A stretch of DNA of 64,000 bases, taken from NCBI RefSeq assembly GCF_020025155.1, contig NZ_CP073751.1, positions 558,001 through 622,000 of the forward strand, given 5' to 3'. Every line of letters starts with the position of its first letter. The first letter of the stretch is position 1. This document shows positions 37,277 to 45,836 of the stretch, piece after piece. The DNA comes from Halopseudomonas nanhaiensis. GTDB taxonomy: Bacteria; Pseudomonadota; Gammaproteobacteria; Pseudomonadales; Pseudomonadaceae. The notes beneath the pieces are model-generated. The model was not told the origin of the DNA and did no database searches. It saw only the letters and a list, made by a program, of their open reading frames with translations. Both the position numbers and the translations under genes were made by a program.

Positions 37277-38581
37277 ATGGAGCAAATCGTGCAGCAACGC
37301 TTTTTCAGTCCGAACGCCCTGGCGCTATCGCCTTCCAGGCAGAATCTGTGGCGATTGATTCTGATCCGGTTGCTGGTGTGGTTGGCCCAGGCCATATCGG
37401 TGGCTGGCGCCTATCTCAGCGGCTGGTTTCCGCTTCCCTGGATGCCGCTGCTGATCACGCTGGCGGTGTCGGCCACGGTGAGCATCATTACGCTGCTGCG
37501 TCTGTCCCGGCGTTGGCCGGTGACTGACATCGAGTACGGGCTGCATTTGCTGTTCGATATGGTGATTCACAGCGTATTGCTCTACTACTCGGGTGGTCCG
37601 ACCAATCCCTTCGTGTCCTATTATCTTGTTCCCTTGACCATCGCGGCGGCAACCCTGCCCTGGCTGTTCACGCTGTTTCTCGCCAGCGTAGCGGTATTTG
37701 CCTACAGCGCCCTGCTGGTCTGGTACCAGCCCCTCGATGCGTTCGAGCTGCCGGTGGTGCCCAGTCTGATCAATCTGCATGTGATCGGGATGTGGCTCAA
37801 CTTTGCCATGAGCGCCGGCCTGATCAGTCTGTTCGTGGTGCGCATGGCCGATGCGTTGCGCCAGCATGCCGAGAGGCTGGCCGAGCGTCGCGAGCAGAGC
37901 ATGCGCGACGCTCAGCTGCTGGGCATTGCCAGCGTGGCTGCGGGAGCCGCCCACGAGCTCTCCACCCCGCTGTCGACCATGAGCGTGTTGCTCAAGGATC
38001 TGCGCAGTGATCACCCCGACCCGGCGTTGCAGGAGGACCTCGAGCTGCTGCAGCAGCAGGTTGCCCAGTGCAAGCAGAGTCTCCAGCATATGGTCCGTAC
38101 TGCCGAGGAAGACCGCCGTCAGCCGCAACAACTCGACCGCGCGGATAAATGGCTGCACGCGCTGCTGACCCGCTGGCAACTGATGCGGCCCGAGGCCTCC
38201 TGGCAGCTCAAACCCTTGCAGCCCGGCCCGCCGCCACAGCTGCTCGCCGGTCCCGAGCTCGGTCAGGCGATCCTCAATCTGCTCAACAATGCGGCGGACG
38301 CCTGCGCGGACGGCATCGAGATCACCCTCAGCTGGAGTACCGATCGTCTGGGTTTGCGCATACGCGATCATGGTCCGGGTGTGCCGCTGCATATAGCCGA
38401 GCAGCTGGGCACCGCATTTCTGACGACCAAGGGGAAGAAGGGTTTCGGGCTCGGATTATTCCTCAGCCAGGCGGCGGTGGAGCGTCTCGGCGGCAGCGTC
38501 AAGCTGTACAATCAGGACGGTGGCGGGACCCTCACGGAAGTCTCGCTGCCGACCGTCACGGAGAATCTCGATGAGCGATGA
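37277..38581 (+). CDS. roxS: RegB/RoxS-type redox sensor histidine kinase
   Basis: 434 residues, six hydrophobic helices (about 25-190), then a kinase core. The quinone-binding signature GGPTNPF is at 106-112 between helices, His226 in AAGAAHELSTPLSTM is the phospho-acceptor, and Cys265 in QVAQCK matches the redox-active cysteine described in RegB. The ATP-binding boxes are NLLNNAADAC, DHGPGVP and KKGFGLGLFLSQ. Together with RoxR it forms the RegBA-type system that adjusts respiratory oxidases and, in pseudomonads, the cyanide-insensitive oxidase. The stop overlaps roxR. Confidence 0.93.
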   Translation: MEQIVQQRFFSPNALALSPSRQNLWRLILIRLLVWLAQAISVAGAYLSGWFPLPWMPLLITLAVSATVSIITLLRLSRRWPVTDIEYGLHLLFDMVIHSVLLYYSGGPTNPFVSYYLVPLTIAAATLPWLFTLFLASVAVFAYSALLVWYQPLDAFELPVVPSLINLHVIGMWLNFAMSAGLISLFVVRMADALRQHAERLAERREQSMRDAQLLGIASVAAGAAHELSTPLSTMSVLLKDLRSDHPDPALQEDLELLQQQVAQCKQSLQHMVRTAEEDRRQPQQLDRADKWLHALLTRWQLMRPEASWQLKPLQPGPPPQLLAGPELGQAILNLLNNAADACADGIEITLSWSTDRLGLRIRDHGPGVPLHIAEQLGTAFLTTKGKKGFGLGLFLSQAAVERLGGSVKLYNQDGGGTLTEVSLPTVTENLDER

Positions 38582-39125
38582 ACTGAATCAGGAAGACCTG
38601 CCGCTGCTGTTGCTGGTTGATGACGACCCGACCTTTACTCGCGTCATGGCCAGAGCCCTGTCTCGCCGCGGGTTGCGGGTAGAGACCGCGGGCGATGCTG
38701 AAGAAGCGATGGTATTGGCTCGGCGCGAGCGCCCGGATTACGCGGTGCTCGATCTGAAGATGGAGGGCGATTCCGGGCTGGTGCTGCTGCCGCGGCTGCT
38801 GGAGCTGTATCCGGATCTGAAGGTGGTGATTCTCACGGGCTATTCGAGCATCGCTACGGCGGTCGAGGCGATCAAGCGAGGCGCCTGCAACTATCTGTGC
38901 AAGCCGGCCGACGCCGACGACGTTCTCACCGCTCTGCTGTCCGAGCAGGCAGACCTGGACAGCCTGGTGCCGGAACATCCGATGTCCGTCGACCGGTTAC
39001 AGTGGGAGCACATCCAGCGGGTGCTGGCGGAGCATGAGGGCAATATTTCGGCGACCGCCCGAGCCCTTGGAATGCACCGGCGCACCTTGCAGCGCAAGCT
39101 GCAGAAGCGGCCGGTACGGCGCTAG
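38571..39125 (+). CDS. roxR: RegA/RoxR-type response regulator
   Basis: 184 residues: a receiver domain with the acidic cluster LVDDDP and phospho-acceptor Asp61 (VLDLKMEGDSG), and a Fis-type helix-turn-helix at the C-terminus (NISATARALGMHRRTLQRKL), almost identical in wording to RegA/PrrA. There is no AAA+ domain, so it is not a sigma-54 activator. ATG 38571 lies within the last codons of roxS, giving an 11-bp overlap. Confidence 0.94.
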   Translation: MSDELNQEDLPLLLLVDDDPTFTRVMARALSRRGLRVETAGDAEEAMVLARRERPDYAVLDLKMEGDSGLVLLPRLLELYPDLKVVILTGYSSIATAVEAIKRGACNYLCKPADADDVLTALLSEQADLDSLVPEHPMSVDRLQWEHIQRVLAEHEGNISATARALGMHRRTLQRKLQKRPVRR

Positions 39126-39133
39126 CCGCGGCT

Positions 39134-39155
39134 GCCGCCCCAGGGTTGGGGCGGC
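39134..39155. terminator. Convergent hairpin between roxR and the Tim44-like gene
   Basis: Eight-bp GC stem GCCGCCCC / GGGGCGGC with a six-base loop, sitting between two convergent gene ends. There is no clear T-tract, so termination strength is uncertain. Confidence 0.5.
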
Positions 39156-39161
39156 GGTCGT

Positions 39162-40019
39162 TCAGCTGTTCTGGCGGATGCCGGTGATGATCCAGGGCTG
39201 GTTCTCGCCAGCGTCGCGCTCCAGACGCCAGCTCTCATCGAACCACTCACCCGCATCATCCGGGGTATCACGGTCAAGTCCGGTAAAGCCGACCGTGGCG
39301 ATGGCGCGACCGTCCACTTCCTCGATCCCGTCCAGACGAACCTGCAGCTGCTCGACGAAGCCATTGACGGTCGGCGGCTCTGCGCGACGCGTGGCACTCA
39401 TTTCGCGCAGCAGTTCGGGGCTCATGTACTCGGCCATGCCCGCTTCGTCACCGTCTCGCCAGTGACGCTGGAGGGTGAAGAAATGCTCTTCGGCACCGCG
39501 CAGGAAGCGGTCGGCATCGAACCAGGCTGGCACGCGGGTTTCAATCCGATGCGCACCCGACGCGGCAGGGTGCGCCATCTCTGGCTCCGGTCGACGTTGC
39601 CATGCGCCGCCGGGCGCGTGACCTGCCGGGGCAGGCTGCCGCTGATGCGCGGCGGCACCGCGCCGGCTGAACAGCTTGAACAGAATGAAGCCGATCAGGG
39701 CGACCATGAGTATGTCGAACAGCTGGATGCCTTCGAAGCCATCACCGAACAGCATGGCTGCCAGCAGTCCGCCCGCGGCGATCCCGGCGAGCGGGCCGAG
39801 CCAGCGTCGTGCACCGGAGTTGGCAACCGTCTGCGAACGCTGCTGTTGCTGCGCTGCACGGTCCTCGCGTTGTTGCTGCTGACGCTGTTGGGCGGGCTGG
39901 CTACGGTGCATGGGAGCCGAGCCGAAGCTCTTGCCGCCGCCCATACGACGCGCTTCAGCCTCGGGCACAGCCAGGCCAAGCATCAGAAAGACGGTAAAGA
40001 AGGGTAACAGCCAGCGCAT
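39162..40019 (-). CDS. Tim44-domain (TIM44-like) exported/membrane protein
   Basis: 285 residues. A signal peptide (MRWLLPFFTVFLMLGLAVPEAEA) is followed by a Gln- and Arg-rich low-complexity stretch (about 35-70), one or two membrane helices (about 75-110), and a C-terminal Tim44-like domain from about 155 (RVPAWFDADRFLRGAEEHFFTLQRHW). Bacterial Tim44-like proteins are membrane-associated with unknown targets. A GGAGG ribosome site precedes the ATG. Divergent from the leucine dehydrogenase gene. Confidence 0.86.
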   Translation of the reverse strand: MRWLLPFFTVFLMLGLAVPEAEARRMGGGKSFGSAPMHRSQPAQQRQQQQREDRAAQQQQRSQTVANSGARRWLGPLAGIAAGGLLAAMLFGDGFEGIQLFDILMVALIGFILFKLFSRRGAAAHQRQPAPAGHAPGGAWQRRPEPEMAHPAASGAHRIETRVPAWFDADRFLRGAEEHFFTLQRHWRDGDEAGMAEYMSPELLREMSATRRAEPPTVNGFVEQLQVRLDGIEEVDGRAIATVGFTGLDRDTPDDAGEWFDESWRLERDAGENQPWIITGIRQNS

Positions 40020-40178
40020 GGGAAACCTCCGGGTGGAATTGCGCTGCATATTGCCAAACACTATTGGGCAACGGCCAGCCTTAATGTGTATCGTGGTGTC
40101 AACGCGATCCTGCGTCTCCGGATTGACCCCGCCGGGGCGTGACTGGTTCAAGCACTCCGACAGCAAGGCGAGGCCATC

Positions 40179-41198
40179 ATGTTTGCTGCTATGCGCGCAG
40201 AGAAGATGCAGGCGCTGCATCTGTTCACCGACCCGGCAACCGGGCTCGAGGCGATCATCGCCATCCACAACACCCGTCTTGGTCCCGCTCTGGGCGGCAG
40301 CCGCTATCAACCCTACGACAGCCTCAACGACGCTATGGCGGATGCCATGCGGCTGGCGCGCGGCATGAGCTACAAGGCAGCGCTGGCGGGGTTGCAGCAG
40401 GGGGGTGGCAAGGCGGTGATCATCCGCAAGCCGCATGTGGAAAACCGCGCCGCACTGTTCGAGGCCTTCGGTCGCTGCATCGAGTCGCTGCGTGGGGGCT
40501 ACATCACTGCCGTGGACAGCGGCACCAGCAGTCAGGACATGGACTGCATCGCCCAGGAAACCCGCCATGTCACCAGCACCTCCGAAGCAGGCGACCCGTC
40601 GCCGCACACCGCGCTGGGTGTGTTATCCGGCATTCGCACCGCCGCACGCCACCGGCTGGGTCAGGATTCGCTGACCGGGGTCCGAGTGATGGTGCAAGGG
40701 CTGGGCAATGTGGGTTACGCGCTGGTAGAGCTGCTGGTGGCGGAGGGCGCCGACGTGCTGGTGGCCGACATCGATCCAGGACGTGTGCGTCTGGTGGTTG
40801 ACGAAACGGGCGCGCATCCGGTTGCACTTGATGCGGTGTACGAGGCGCCGTGCGATATCTTCGCCCCCTGTGGCCTCGGGGGTATTCTCGACAGCGGACA
40901 TATCGATCAGCTGCGCTGCGCGGTGGTAGCCGGTGCGGCAAACAACCAGCTCGCCGAACCAGGTGCTGCGGATCGCCTGGACGGGCGCGGCATCCTGTAC
41001 GCGCCGGATTACGTGATCAATGCAGGCGGACTGCTGCATGTGGCGCTCACGCATCAGAACGTTCCGGCGAATCGAATTGCGGAACGGGTCAGCGGCATCG
41101 GCGAGCGGCTTGCAGCCATCTTCGAACAAAGCACGGCAGAGGGGCGGCCGCCGTCGGTCATTGCCGATCGGCAGGCCGAAGCGATCCTGTACGAATAA
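40179..41198 (+). CDS. ldh: Leu/Phe/Val dehydrogenase
   Basis: NAD-dependent amino acid dehydrogenase of the Glu/Leu/Phe/Val family; the 339-residue length fits leucine dehydrogenase. The N-terminal substrate domain has LGPALGGSRY, the catalytic MSYKAALAGLQQGGGKAVI, and TAVDSGTSSQDM. The NAD domain has VQGLGNVGYALVELL and FAPCGLGGIL. It probably opens branched-chain amino acid catabolism. Substrate choice among leucine, valine and phenylalanine cannot be fixed from sequence. Convergent with the downstream short-chain dehydrogenase. Confidence 0.88.
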   Translation: MFAAMRAEKMQALHLFTDPATGLEAIIAIHNTRLGPALGGSRYQPYDSLNDAMADAMRLARGMSYKAALAGLQQGGGKAVIIRKPHVENRAALFEAFGRCIESLRGGYITAVDSGTSSQDMDCIAQETRHVTSTSEAGDPSPHTALGVLSGIRTAARHRLGQDSLTGVRVMVQGLGNVGYALVELLVAEGADVLVADIDPGRVRLVVDETGAHPVALDAVYEAPCDIFAPCGLGGILDSGHIDQLRCAVVAGAANNQLAEPGAADRLDGRGILYAPDYVINAGGLLHVALTHQNVPANRIAERVSGIGERLAAIFEQSTAEGRPPSVIADRQAEAILYE

Positions 41199-41213
41199 TC
41201 GTGGGGTGGCGGC

Positions 41214-42038
41214 TCAGGCTTTGTTCAGGCCGAAGCGCTTGCGCAGCCGTGCGTCGAGTACCGACGTGGGCAGCCAGCGCTTGAGCGCAACCATGCTGCG
41301 GCTGCTGGTACCGATAAGCACTTCCTCGGGACGCAGCGGATTCTTGATGTAGCGCACCAGTTCCTTGGAAAAATCCATTGCGGAGGTCGACGTGGCACGC
41401 TGCGAAGCCTTCGCTCGAGCCTGGACCGCCTTCTCCCAGGGCTTGAACCAGGATGCTTCGGCCATGGTGATCGCGGCAGTCGCATTGTTGCCGAAATCCG
41501 ATGCGATCGCGCCTGGCTTGACGGTCATCACATTGATCCCGAACGGTGCCAGTTCTAGGCGCAGCGCATCGGACAGAGCATGGAGAGCCGCCTTCGACGC
41601 GCAGTAGACGCCCGAGAAAGGCGTGGTGGTGACGCCCGACACGCTTCCGATATTGACCACCAGGCCATGGCTTGCACGCAGCAGATCAGCGGTCGCACGC
41701 ACCAGCTGCAAGGGCGCGAACACGTTGGTGTCAAATTGTCTGAGCAGGGTTTCGCGGTCGGCGTCCAGAACCGGACCCATGGCCCCGTACCCGGCATTGT
41801 TGATCAACACATCGAGCCGACCCGCTTCGGCATGGATGCGCTCGGCGCAGGCCGCAAGCTGCGTGGCATCGTTTACATCCAGCGTCACTGGAACGGCACC
41901 GCGGGTGACCAGCTGTGCGAGGGTGTCCGGATTGCGCGCAGTGGCCCATACCGTATAGCCCTCGTCCAGCATCACGTGAGCGAGGGCCTGGCCAATGCCG
42001 GATGAACAGCCGGTAATCAATGCGACGGGTTGGCTCAT
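41214..42038 (-). CDS. SDR family oxidoreductase
   Basis: 274-residue classical short-chain dehydrogenase: cofactor motif TGCSSGIGQALA, LINNAGYGAMGPV, catalytic Ser in NIGSVSGV and the YCASK active site. The presence of ARNP after the second strand suggests NADP preference, which is inference. The extended C-terminus (VALKRWLPTSVLDARLRKRFGL) resembles lipid- or retinol-type SDRs. Last of a tatD-hypothetical-SDR run, 24 bp after the preceding stop. Substrate unknown. Confidence 0.85.
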   Translation of the reverse strand: MSQPVALITGCSSGIGQALAHVMLDEGYTVWATARNPDTLAQLVTRGAVPVTLDVNDATQLAACAERIHAEAGRLDVLINNAGYGAMGPVLDADRETLLRQFDTNVFAPLQLVRATADLLRASHGLVVNIGSVSGVTTTPFSGVYCASKAALHALSDALRLELAPFGINVMTVKPGAIASDFGNNATAAITMAEASWFKPWEKAVQARAKASQRATSTSAMDFSKELVRYIKNPLRPEEVLIGTSSRSMVALKRWLPTSVLDARLRKRFGLNKA

Positions 42039-42062
42039 TGTTGTTATGTCCTGTGAGAGTCG

Positions 42063-42524
42063 TTAATCGAAGTCGACGCGTATGCGGTCGGCACGGTATT
42101 CGAGGTCACGGGCGCGATAGCCGCTGCGCAGCCGAGGAGGCGGCAGGCATTGCTCGAAGGCCTCGCCATCGGCCAACCGCTTCTCGGTACGATAGGTTGC
42201 GGCGTCGCTGCTGGTATCGACCAGATTCGTACTGTATCCCGGTTGTACCGCCTTGAGCTCCCAGTGCACCTGTACAGCGTCACGGCCGCTCTGATTGATC
42301 AGTCGCACCCGAATCGGTTGCGCCAGATTGCAGCTGTGCGCGTCATAGCGGATATCAAAGTCGATACGCTCTACGCGCTGTCGTTGTTGCCACTGCCAGA
42401 AAGCTGCGCCTGCGGCAAACACACCGGCAACGATGACCAGTACGCCAGTCGCCCGTAGCATGACGCGCGGAAAGCGGATCAACAGAATCAGCCAGACGAT
42501 CAGCAGTACCACGCCGAATGCCAT
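42063..42524 (-). CDS. Hypothetical membrane-anchored protein
   Basis: 153 codons. Two adjacent hydrophobic helices (MAFGVVLLIVWLILLIRFP and RATGVLVIVAGVFAAGAAFW) anchor a soluble part of about 105 residues, DFDIRYDAHSCNLAQPIRVRL then beta-rich sequence, predicted to lie outside the cytosol or on the membrane face. I recognise no domain; such proteins beside tatD occur in pseudomonads. A TTG two codons upstream is a less likely start. Confidence 0.68.
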   Translation of the reverse strand: MAFGVVLLIVWLILLIRFPRVMLRATGVLVIVAGVFAAGAAFWQWQQRQRVERIDFDIRYDAHSCNLAQPIRVRLINQSGRDAVQVHWELKAVQPGYSTNLVDTSSDAATYRTEKRLADGEAFEQCLPPPRLRSGYRARDLEYRADRIRVDFD

Positions 42525-42577
42525 ATGCAATCCTATCCTTTGAGATATCGATCCTCGACTCTATCAGACGCGGCGCC

Positions 42578-43372
42578 TCAGGGCACCGCATCGGGCTGCC
42601 AGCCGAACAATTCACAGGTGTTATGCAAACAGGCCTCGGCCAGCTGCTCGGGACTTTCACCCCGCAACTCGGCCAGCTGGCGGCATATTTCAGGCAGATA
42701 CTCCGGGCTGTTTCGTTGATAGGCCTGAAAGCTCGGCGCCATATCGGGAGAGTCCGTTTCCAGCACCAGTGCCGAGGCCGGAAGTTCCGCAATTACCCGC
42801 CGCAGGCGGCTCGCCTGCGGCCACGTTGCCGCGCCGCCCAGCCCGAGCTTGAACCCCAGTTTGATGTATTCCCGGGCTTCCTCCCGACTGCCGGCGAAGG
42901 CATGCACGATGCCCGCCCTGGGAAGACGCCAGCGCTTGAGCGTGGCGATCATCGCTGCATGCGCCCGGCGTACGTGCAGCAGCACTGGCTTGCCGTGCTC
43001 GCGGGCGATGTCCAGCTGCGCCTCGAGCAGCTGCTGCTGCTCGTCACGGTTCAGATCCTTGAGAAAATAGTCCAGCCCGATCTCGCCTACTGCGCAGCAT
43101 TTGGGATGCCCTGCTACCCGTTCCAGCCAGGCGCGCAACTCGAGCAGGTGGCTCGGTTGATGCTCGTCCAGATAGATCGGATGCAGGCCGAACGCTGCAT
43201 AAAGACCTTCGGCGCTGGTAGCCAATTGCCATGAACGCTCCCAGTTCGCGTGCGTTACCCCCATGATCAGTACGCGATGCACCCCCAGGGAATGTGAACG
43301 AGCGAGCACTTCTCGACGATCGGCGTCAAAATCCTGATAGTCGATATGGGTGTGGGTGTCGATCAGGCGCAT
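42578..43372 (-). CDS. tatD: TatD family metal-dependent deoxyribonuclease
   Basis: 264 residues of the TatD DNase fold, a metal-dependent TIM barrel. Metal ligands are visible: HTHIDYQ at the N-terminus, CAVGEIGLDYF, LLHVRRAH, HAFAGSREEA and LVLETDSPDMAP. E. coli TatD has 3'-5' exonuclease activity and a role in DNA repair. Start MRLIDTHTH is the family N-terminus. It heads a three-gene run. A TatD-superfamily relative such as YcfH/YjjV cannot be excluded, so the symbol is at family level. Confidence 0.88.
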   Translation of the reverse strand: MRLIDTHTHIDYQDFDADRREVLARSHSLGVHRVLIMGVTHANWERSWQLATSAEGLYAAFGLHPIYLDEHQPSHLLELRAWLERVAGHPKCCAVGEIGLDYFLKDLNRDEQQQLLEAQLDIAREHGKPVLLHVRRAHAAMIATLKRWRLPRAGIVHAFAGSREEAREYIKLGFKLGLGGAATWPQASRLRRVIAELPASALVLETDSPDMAPSFQAYQRNSPEYLPEICRQLAELRGESPEQLAEACLHNTCELFGWQPDAVP

Positions 43373-43490
43373 AATTGACGCTCCGGCAGCATATACGACC
43401 TCAGGATGCCACCGCGCCCGCCGACTTGTCACATGCGTGGGCTGCACCGGCTGGCGGCACGCTAGCGGCGATGCCCCGTGTTGGCGCGAG

Positions 43491-43512
43491 GTTCCGGTGC
43501 TGCTTTCGGAAC
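43491..43512. repeat. Inverted repeat upstream of the sigma-54 promoter
   Basis: GTTCCG and CGGAAC, perfect six-base arms ten bases apart, centred about 65 bp before the predicted transcription start. Position and symmetry fit an enhancer-type activator site for a sigma-54 promoter; no activator can be named. Confidence 0.45.
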
Positions 43513-43541
43513 AATGTTGGCGGAATCAAGAGCTTATATTC

Positions 43542-43557
43542 TGGTATGCGCTTTGCT
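43542..43557 (+). promoter_or_regulatory. Putative sigma-54 (RpoN) promoter
   Basis: TGGTATGCGCTTTGCT against consensus TGGCACGNNNNTTGCT: the GG of the -24 element and the GC of the -12 element are exactly ten bases apart, with 10 of 12 specified bases matching. The predicted start is near 43567. No sigma-70 hexamers of comparable quality lie here. Confidence 0.65.
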
Positions 43558-43566
43558 TGAACCTTG

Positions 43567-43668
43567 ATTACAGACGCGCGAAGTCCAGGATGGGCGCGGC
43601 TGGTACCTTGATGTTCGGGAGAAGATGAGCTCCGGTCGGCGTTTGCCGGCCGGAGCCGTCTTTGTTTG
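43567..43668 (+). ncRNA. Candidate sigma-54-dependent small RNA or leader
   Basis: Inferred from the promoter above and the strong terminator at 43629-43668: a transcript of about 100 nt in the gap between tatD and prfC. It contains a 12-codon frame (43590-43628, MGAAGTLMFGRR) whose stop abuts the terminator stem and which has only a weak AGG ribosome site. I recognise no known RNA family. It could be a trans-acting RNA, a leader attenuating the frame at 43701, or a peptide mRNA. Confidence 0.5.
43629..43668 (+). terminator. Strong intrinsic terminator
   Basis: A 12-bp GC-rich stem (43629-43640 with 43645-43656, one G-U pair) closes a GTTT loop and is followed by the T-rich CGTCTTTGTTT. It reads best on the plus strand. 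Confidence 0.75.
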
Positions 43669-43700
43669 GCGCTCATGTCGCAAATGGAGTGTGATGAGAG

Positions 43701-44060
43701 ATGCTGATACTTACCGTATCGAAACGTCTTGGATGCTGCGCGCTGGTGATCGCCACGGTGGCGGCAATGAGCGATGCAGGAGCGCCGACGTCCGGCCTAC
43801 TGGCTTCGCTGGAACGTCTGCCCGGCACAGCGGGCCTGCGGATGGTCGCCAGTCATGCTGCAGACAAGGACCAACCCGGTTGCACGGACCCGTATCACGG
43901 ACAGGTCCGGGGTGCTGGCACTGCGCAGGTCATATCGCTGCCGTGCGAGTCAGGGAATCAGGCACGAGAGCCGCTTGAGGGGCCGGGGCTCAGTTTGCAG
44001 CCGCTAATTGAGCCCGCTCCGGCCGTCGTGGAAAAACCGAGCCAGCGGATCACCTTCTGA
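43701..44060 (+). CDS. Possible small exported protein
   Basis: 119 codons. The N-terminus looks like a signal peptide: basic SKR, then LGCCALVIATVAAMSDAGA, after which the sequence is Pro/Gly/Ser-rich without recognisable domain. GGAG lies 11 bases upstream of the ATG, a loose spacing. An overlapping frame beginning at 43695 is an alternative and is also unrecognisable. It lies just after a terminator and ends 63 bp before the convergent prfC stop. It may not be a gene. Confidence 0.35.
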   Translation: MLILTVSKRLGCCALVIATVAAMSDAGAPTSGLLASLERLPGTAGLRMVASHAADKDQPGCTDPYHGQVRGAGTAQVISLPCESGNQAREPLEGPGLSLQPLIEPAPAVVEKPSQRITF

Positions 44061-44123
44061 CAGACCGCCGGTGCCTGAGTGTGAACCGGGTGCCGTCGGC
44101 CGGCTGCGCTCGGTATCGATGCG

Positions 44124-45710
44124 TCAGTGATGCTCGCGGGTTGCACTGAAGCGGATATCGGGCCAGCGCTCTTCGGTCAGGCTCAGGTTGACCCGCGTCG
44201 GGGCGAGGTAGGTAAGATGTCCGCCGCCGTCGATGGCCAGGTTCTCCATGGCCTTTGTCTTGAATTCCTCGAGCTTCTTCCTGTCGCCTGACTCCACCCA
44301 GCGTGCCGACCAGACGTTGACCGGCTCGTACATGCACTCGACCTTGTATTCCTCCTTCAGACGGCTGGCGACCACGTCGAACTGCAGCACGCCCACGGCA
44401 CCGAGAATGATGTCGTTGCTGCGCTCAGGAAAGAACACCTGGGTCGCGCCTTCCTCCGCCAGCTCCTGCAGGCCCTGACGCAGTTGCTTGGACTTGAGCG
44501 GGTCCTTCAGACGCACCCGGCGGAACAGTTCGGGTGCAAAGTGGGGAATGCCGGTGAAACCGATGCTTTCACCCTGAGTAAAGGTGTCGCCGATCTGGAT
44601 GGTGCCATGGTTGTGCAGGCCGATGATGTCGCCCGCCCAGGCTTCCTCCAGATGCTCACGCTCCGAGGCGAAAAAGGTTAGCGCGTCGGCGATGCGCACT
44701 TCCTTTCCGGTACGGACGTGATGGAGCTTCATCCCCTTGTCGTAACGCCCCGAGCAGATGCGCATGAAGGCGATCCGGTCACGGTGCTTGGGGTCCATGT
44801 TTGCCTGAATCTTGAATACGAAGCCGGTAAAGGTTTCTTCGGTCGGCTCCACGCTGCGCTCATGCGCGGGCCGTGACAGGGGAGCGGGCGCCCAGTCGAC
44901 GATGGCGTCGAGCACCTGGTCGACGCCGAAGTTGCCCAGCGCCGTCCCGAAGAACACCGGGGTCATCTCGCCGCTGAGGAATGCGTCGCGGTCGAACTCG
45001 TGACAGGCACCCTGAACCAGTTCGAGCTCTTCGACGAAGCTGTCGTACATATCGCCCAGATGATCGCGCGCCTCGGATGAATCGAGATTGGCGATTACCC
45101 GCTGCTCGGTACGCTCGTGTCCGTGTCCCGATTCATAGACGATGATGGTGTCGTCGGCGAGGTGGTAAACACCCTTGAAATCGCGGTAGCAGCCGATCGG
45201 CCAGGTGATCGGCGCGGCCTTGATCTTGAGTACCGCCTCGATTTCATCGAGCAGCTCGATCGGGTCGCGGATATCGCGGTCGAGCTTGTTCACGAAGCTG
45301 ACGATGGGCGTGTCGCGAAGTCGGCACACTTCCATCAGCGCAATGGTTCGCGGCTCGACGCCCTTGCCGCCGTCGAGCACCATCAACGCAGAGTCCACTG
45401 CGGTCAGCGTGCGGTAGGTGTCTTCAGAGAAGTCCTCGTGACCGGGCGTATCCAGGAGGTTGATCATGCGTTCGCGATAGGGAAACTGCATGACCGACGT
45501 GGTGACCGAGATGCCGCGCTGCTTCTCCATCGCCATCCAGTCCGAGGTCGCATGCCGGTCGGATTTGCGCGCCTTGACCGTCCCGGCCACGCTGATCGCC
45601 TGGCCCATCAGCAGCAAACGCTCGGTGATGGTCGTTTTACCCGCGTCGGGGTGGGAAATGATCGCAAATGTGCGGCGCTTGGCGACTTCTTTGGCTGTGA
45701 CGTTGGACAT
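44124..45710 (-). CDS. prfC: Peptide chain release factor 3
   Basis: GTPase that removes RF1 and RF2 from the ribosome after termination. 528 residues. G1 motif [17 protein letters not shown]3 [13 protein letters not shown] and G4 NKLDRD are intact, and the RF3-specific [18 protein letters not shown] is seen. The C-terminal domains include [16 protein letters not shown], typical of RF3 rather than EF-G. Separate from the upstream GGDEF/EAL gene by 126 bp. Confidence 0.97.
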   Translation of the reverse strand: MSNVTAKEVAKRRTFAIISHPDAGKTTITERLLLMGQAISVAGTVKARKSDRHATSDWMAMEKQRGISVTTSVMQFPYRERMINLLDTPGHEDFSEDTYRTLTAVDSALMVLDGGKGVEPRTIALMEVCRLRDTPIVSFVNKLDRDIRDPIELLDEIEAVLKIKAAPITWPIGCYRDFKGVYHLADDTIIVYESGHGHERTEQRVIANLDSSEARDHLGDMYDSFVEELELVQGACHEFDRDAFLSGEMTPVFFGTALGNFGVDQVLDAIVDWAPAPLSRPAHERSVEPTEETFTGFVFKIQANMDPKHRDRIAFMRICSGRYDKGMKLHHVRTGKEVRIADALTFFASEREHLEEAWAGDIIGLHNHGTIQIGDTFTQGESIGFTGIPHFAPELFRRVRLKDPLKSKQLRQGLQELAEEGATQVFFPERSNDIILGAVGVLQFDVVASRLKEEYKVECMYEPVNVWSARWVESGDRKKLEEFKTKAMENLAIDGGGHLTYLAPTRVNLSLTEERWPDIRFSATREHH

Positions 45711-45836
45711 ATCGGCTTCGGTTCTTGCTCGTGGCGAAGGCCAGCCGCTGTGGCCGACCTTCGGCGGGGATGTGAAATCGGTCGATATTGTCGCGGATAA
45801 AGCAGGCCAAACAAAGCGAAAGTTGTCCTGCCCGCG

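Noticed and set aside
43695-43978. Alternative frame overlapping the 43701 candidate
   Set aside because: It has slightly better ribosome-site spacing but a sequence with no signal peptide or domain; the 43701 frame is only marginally better.
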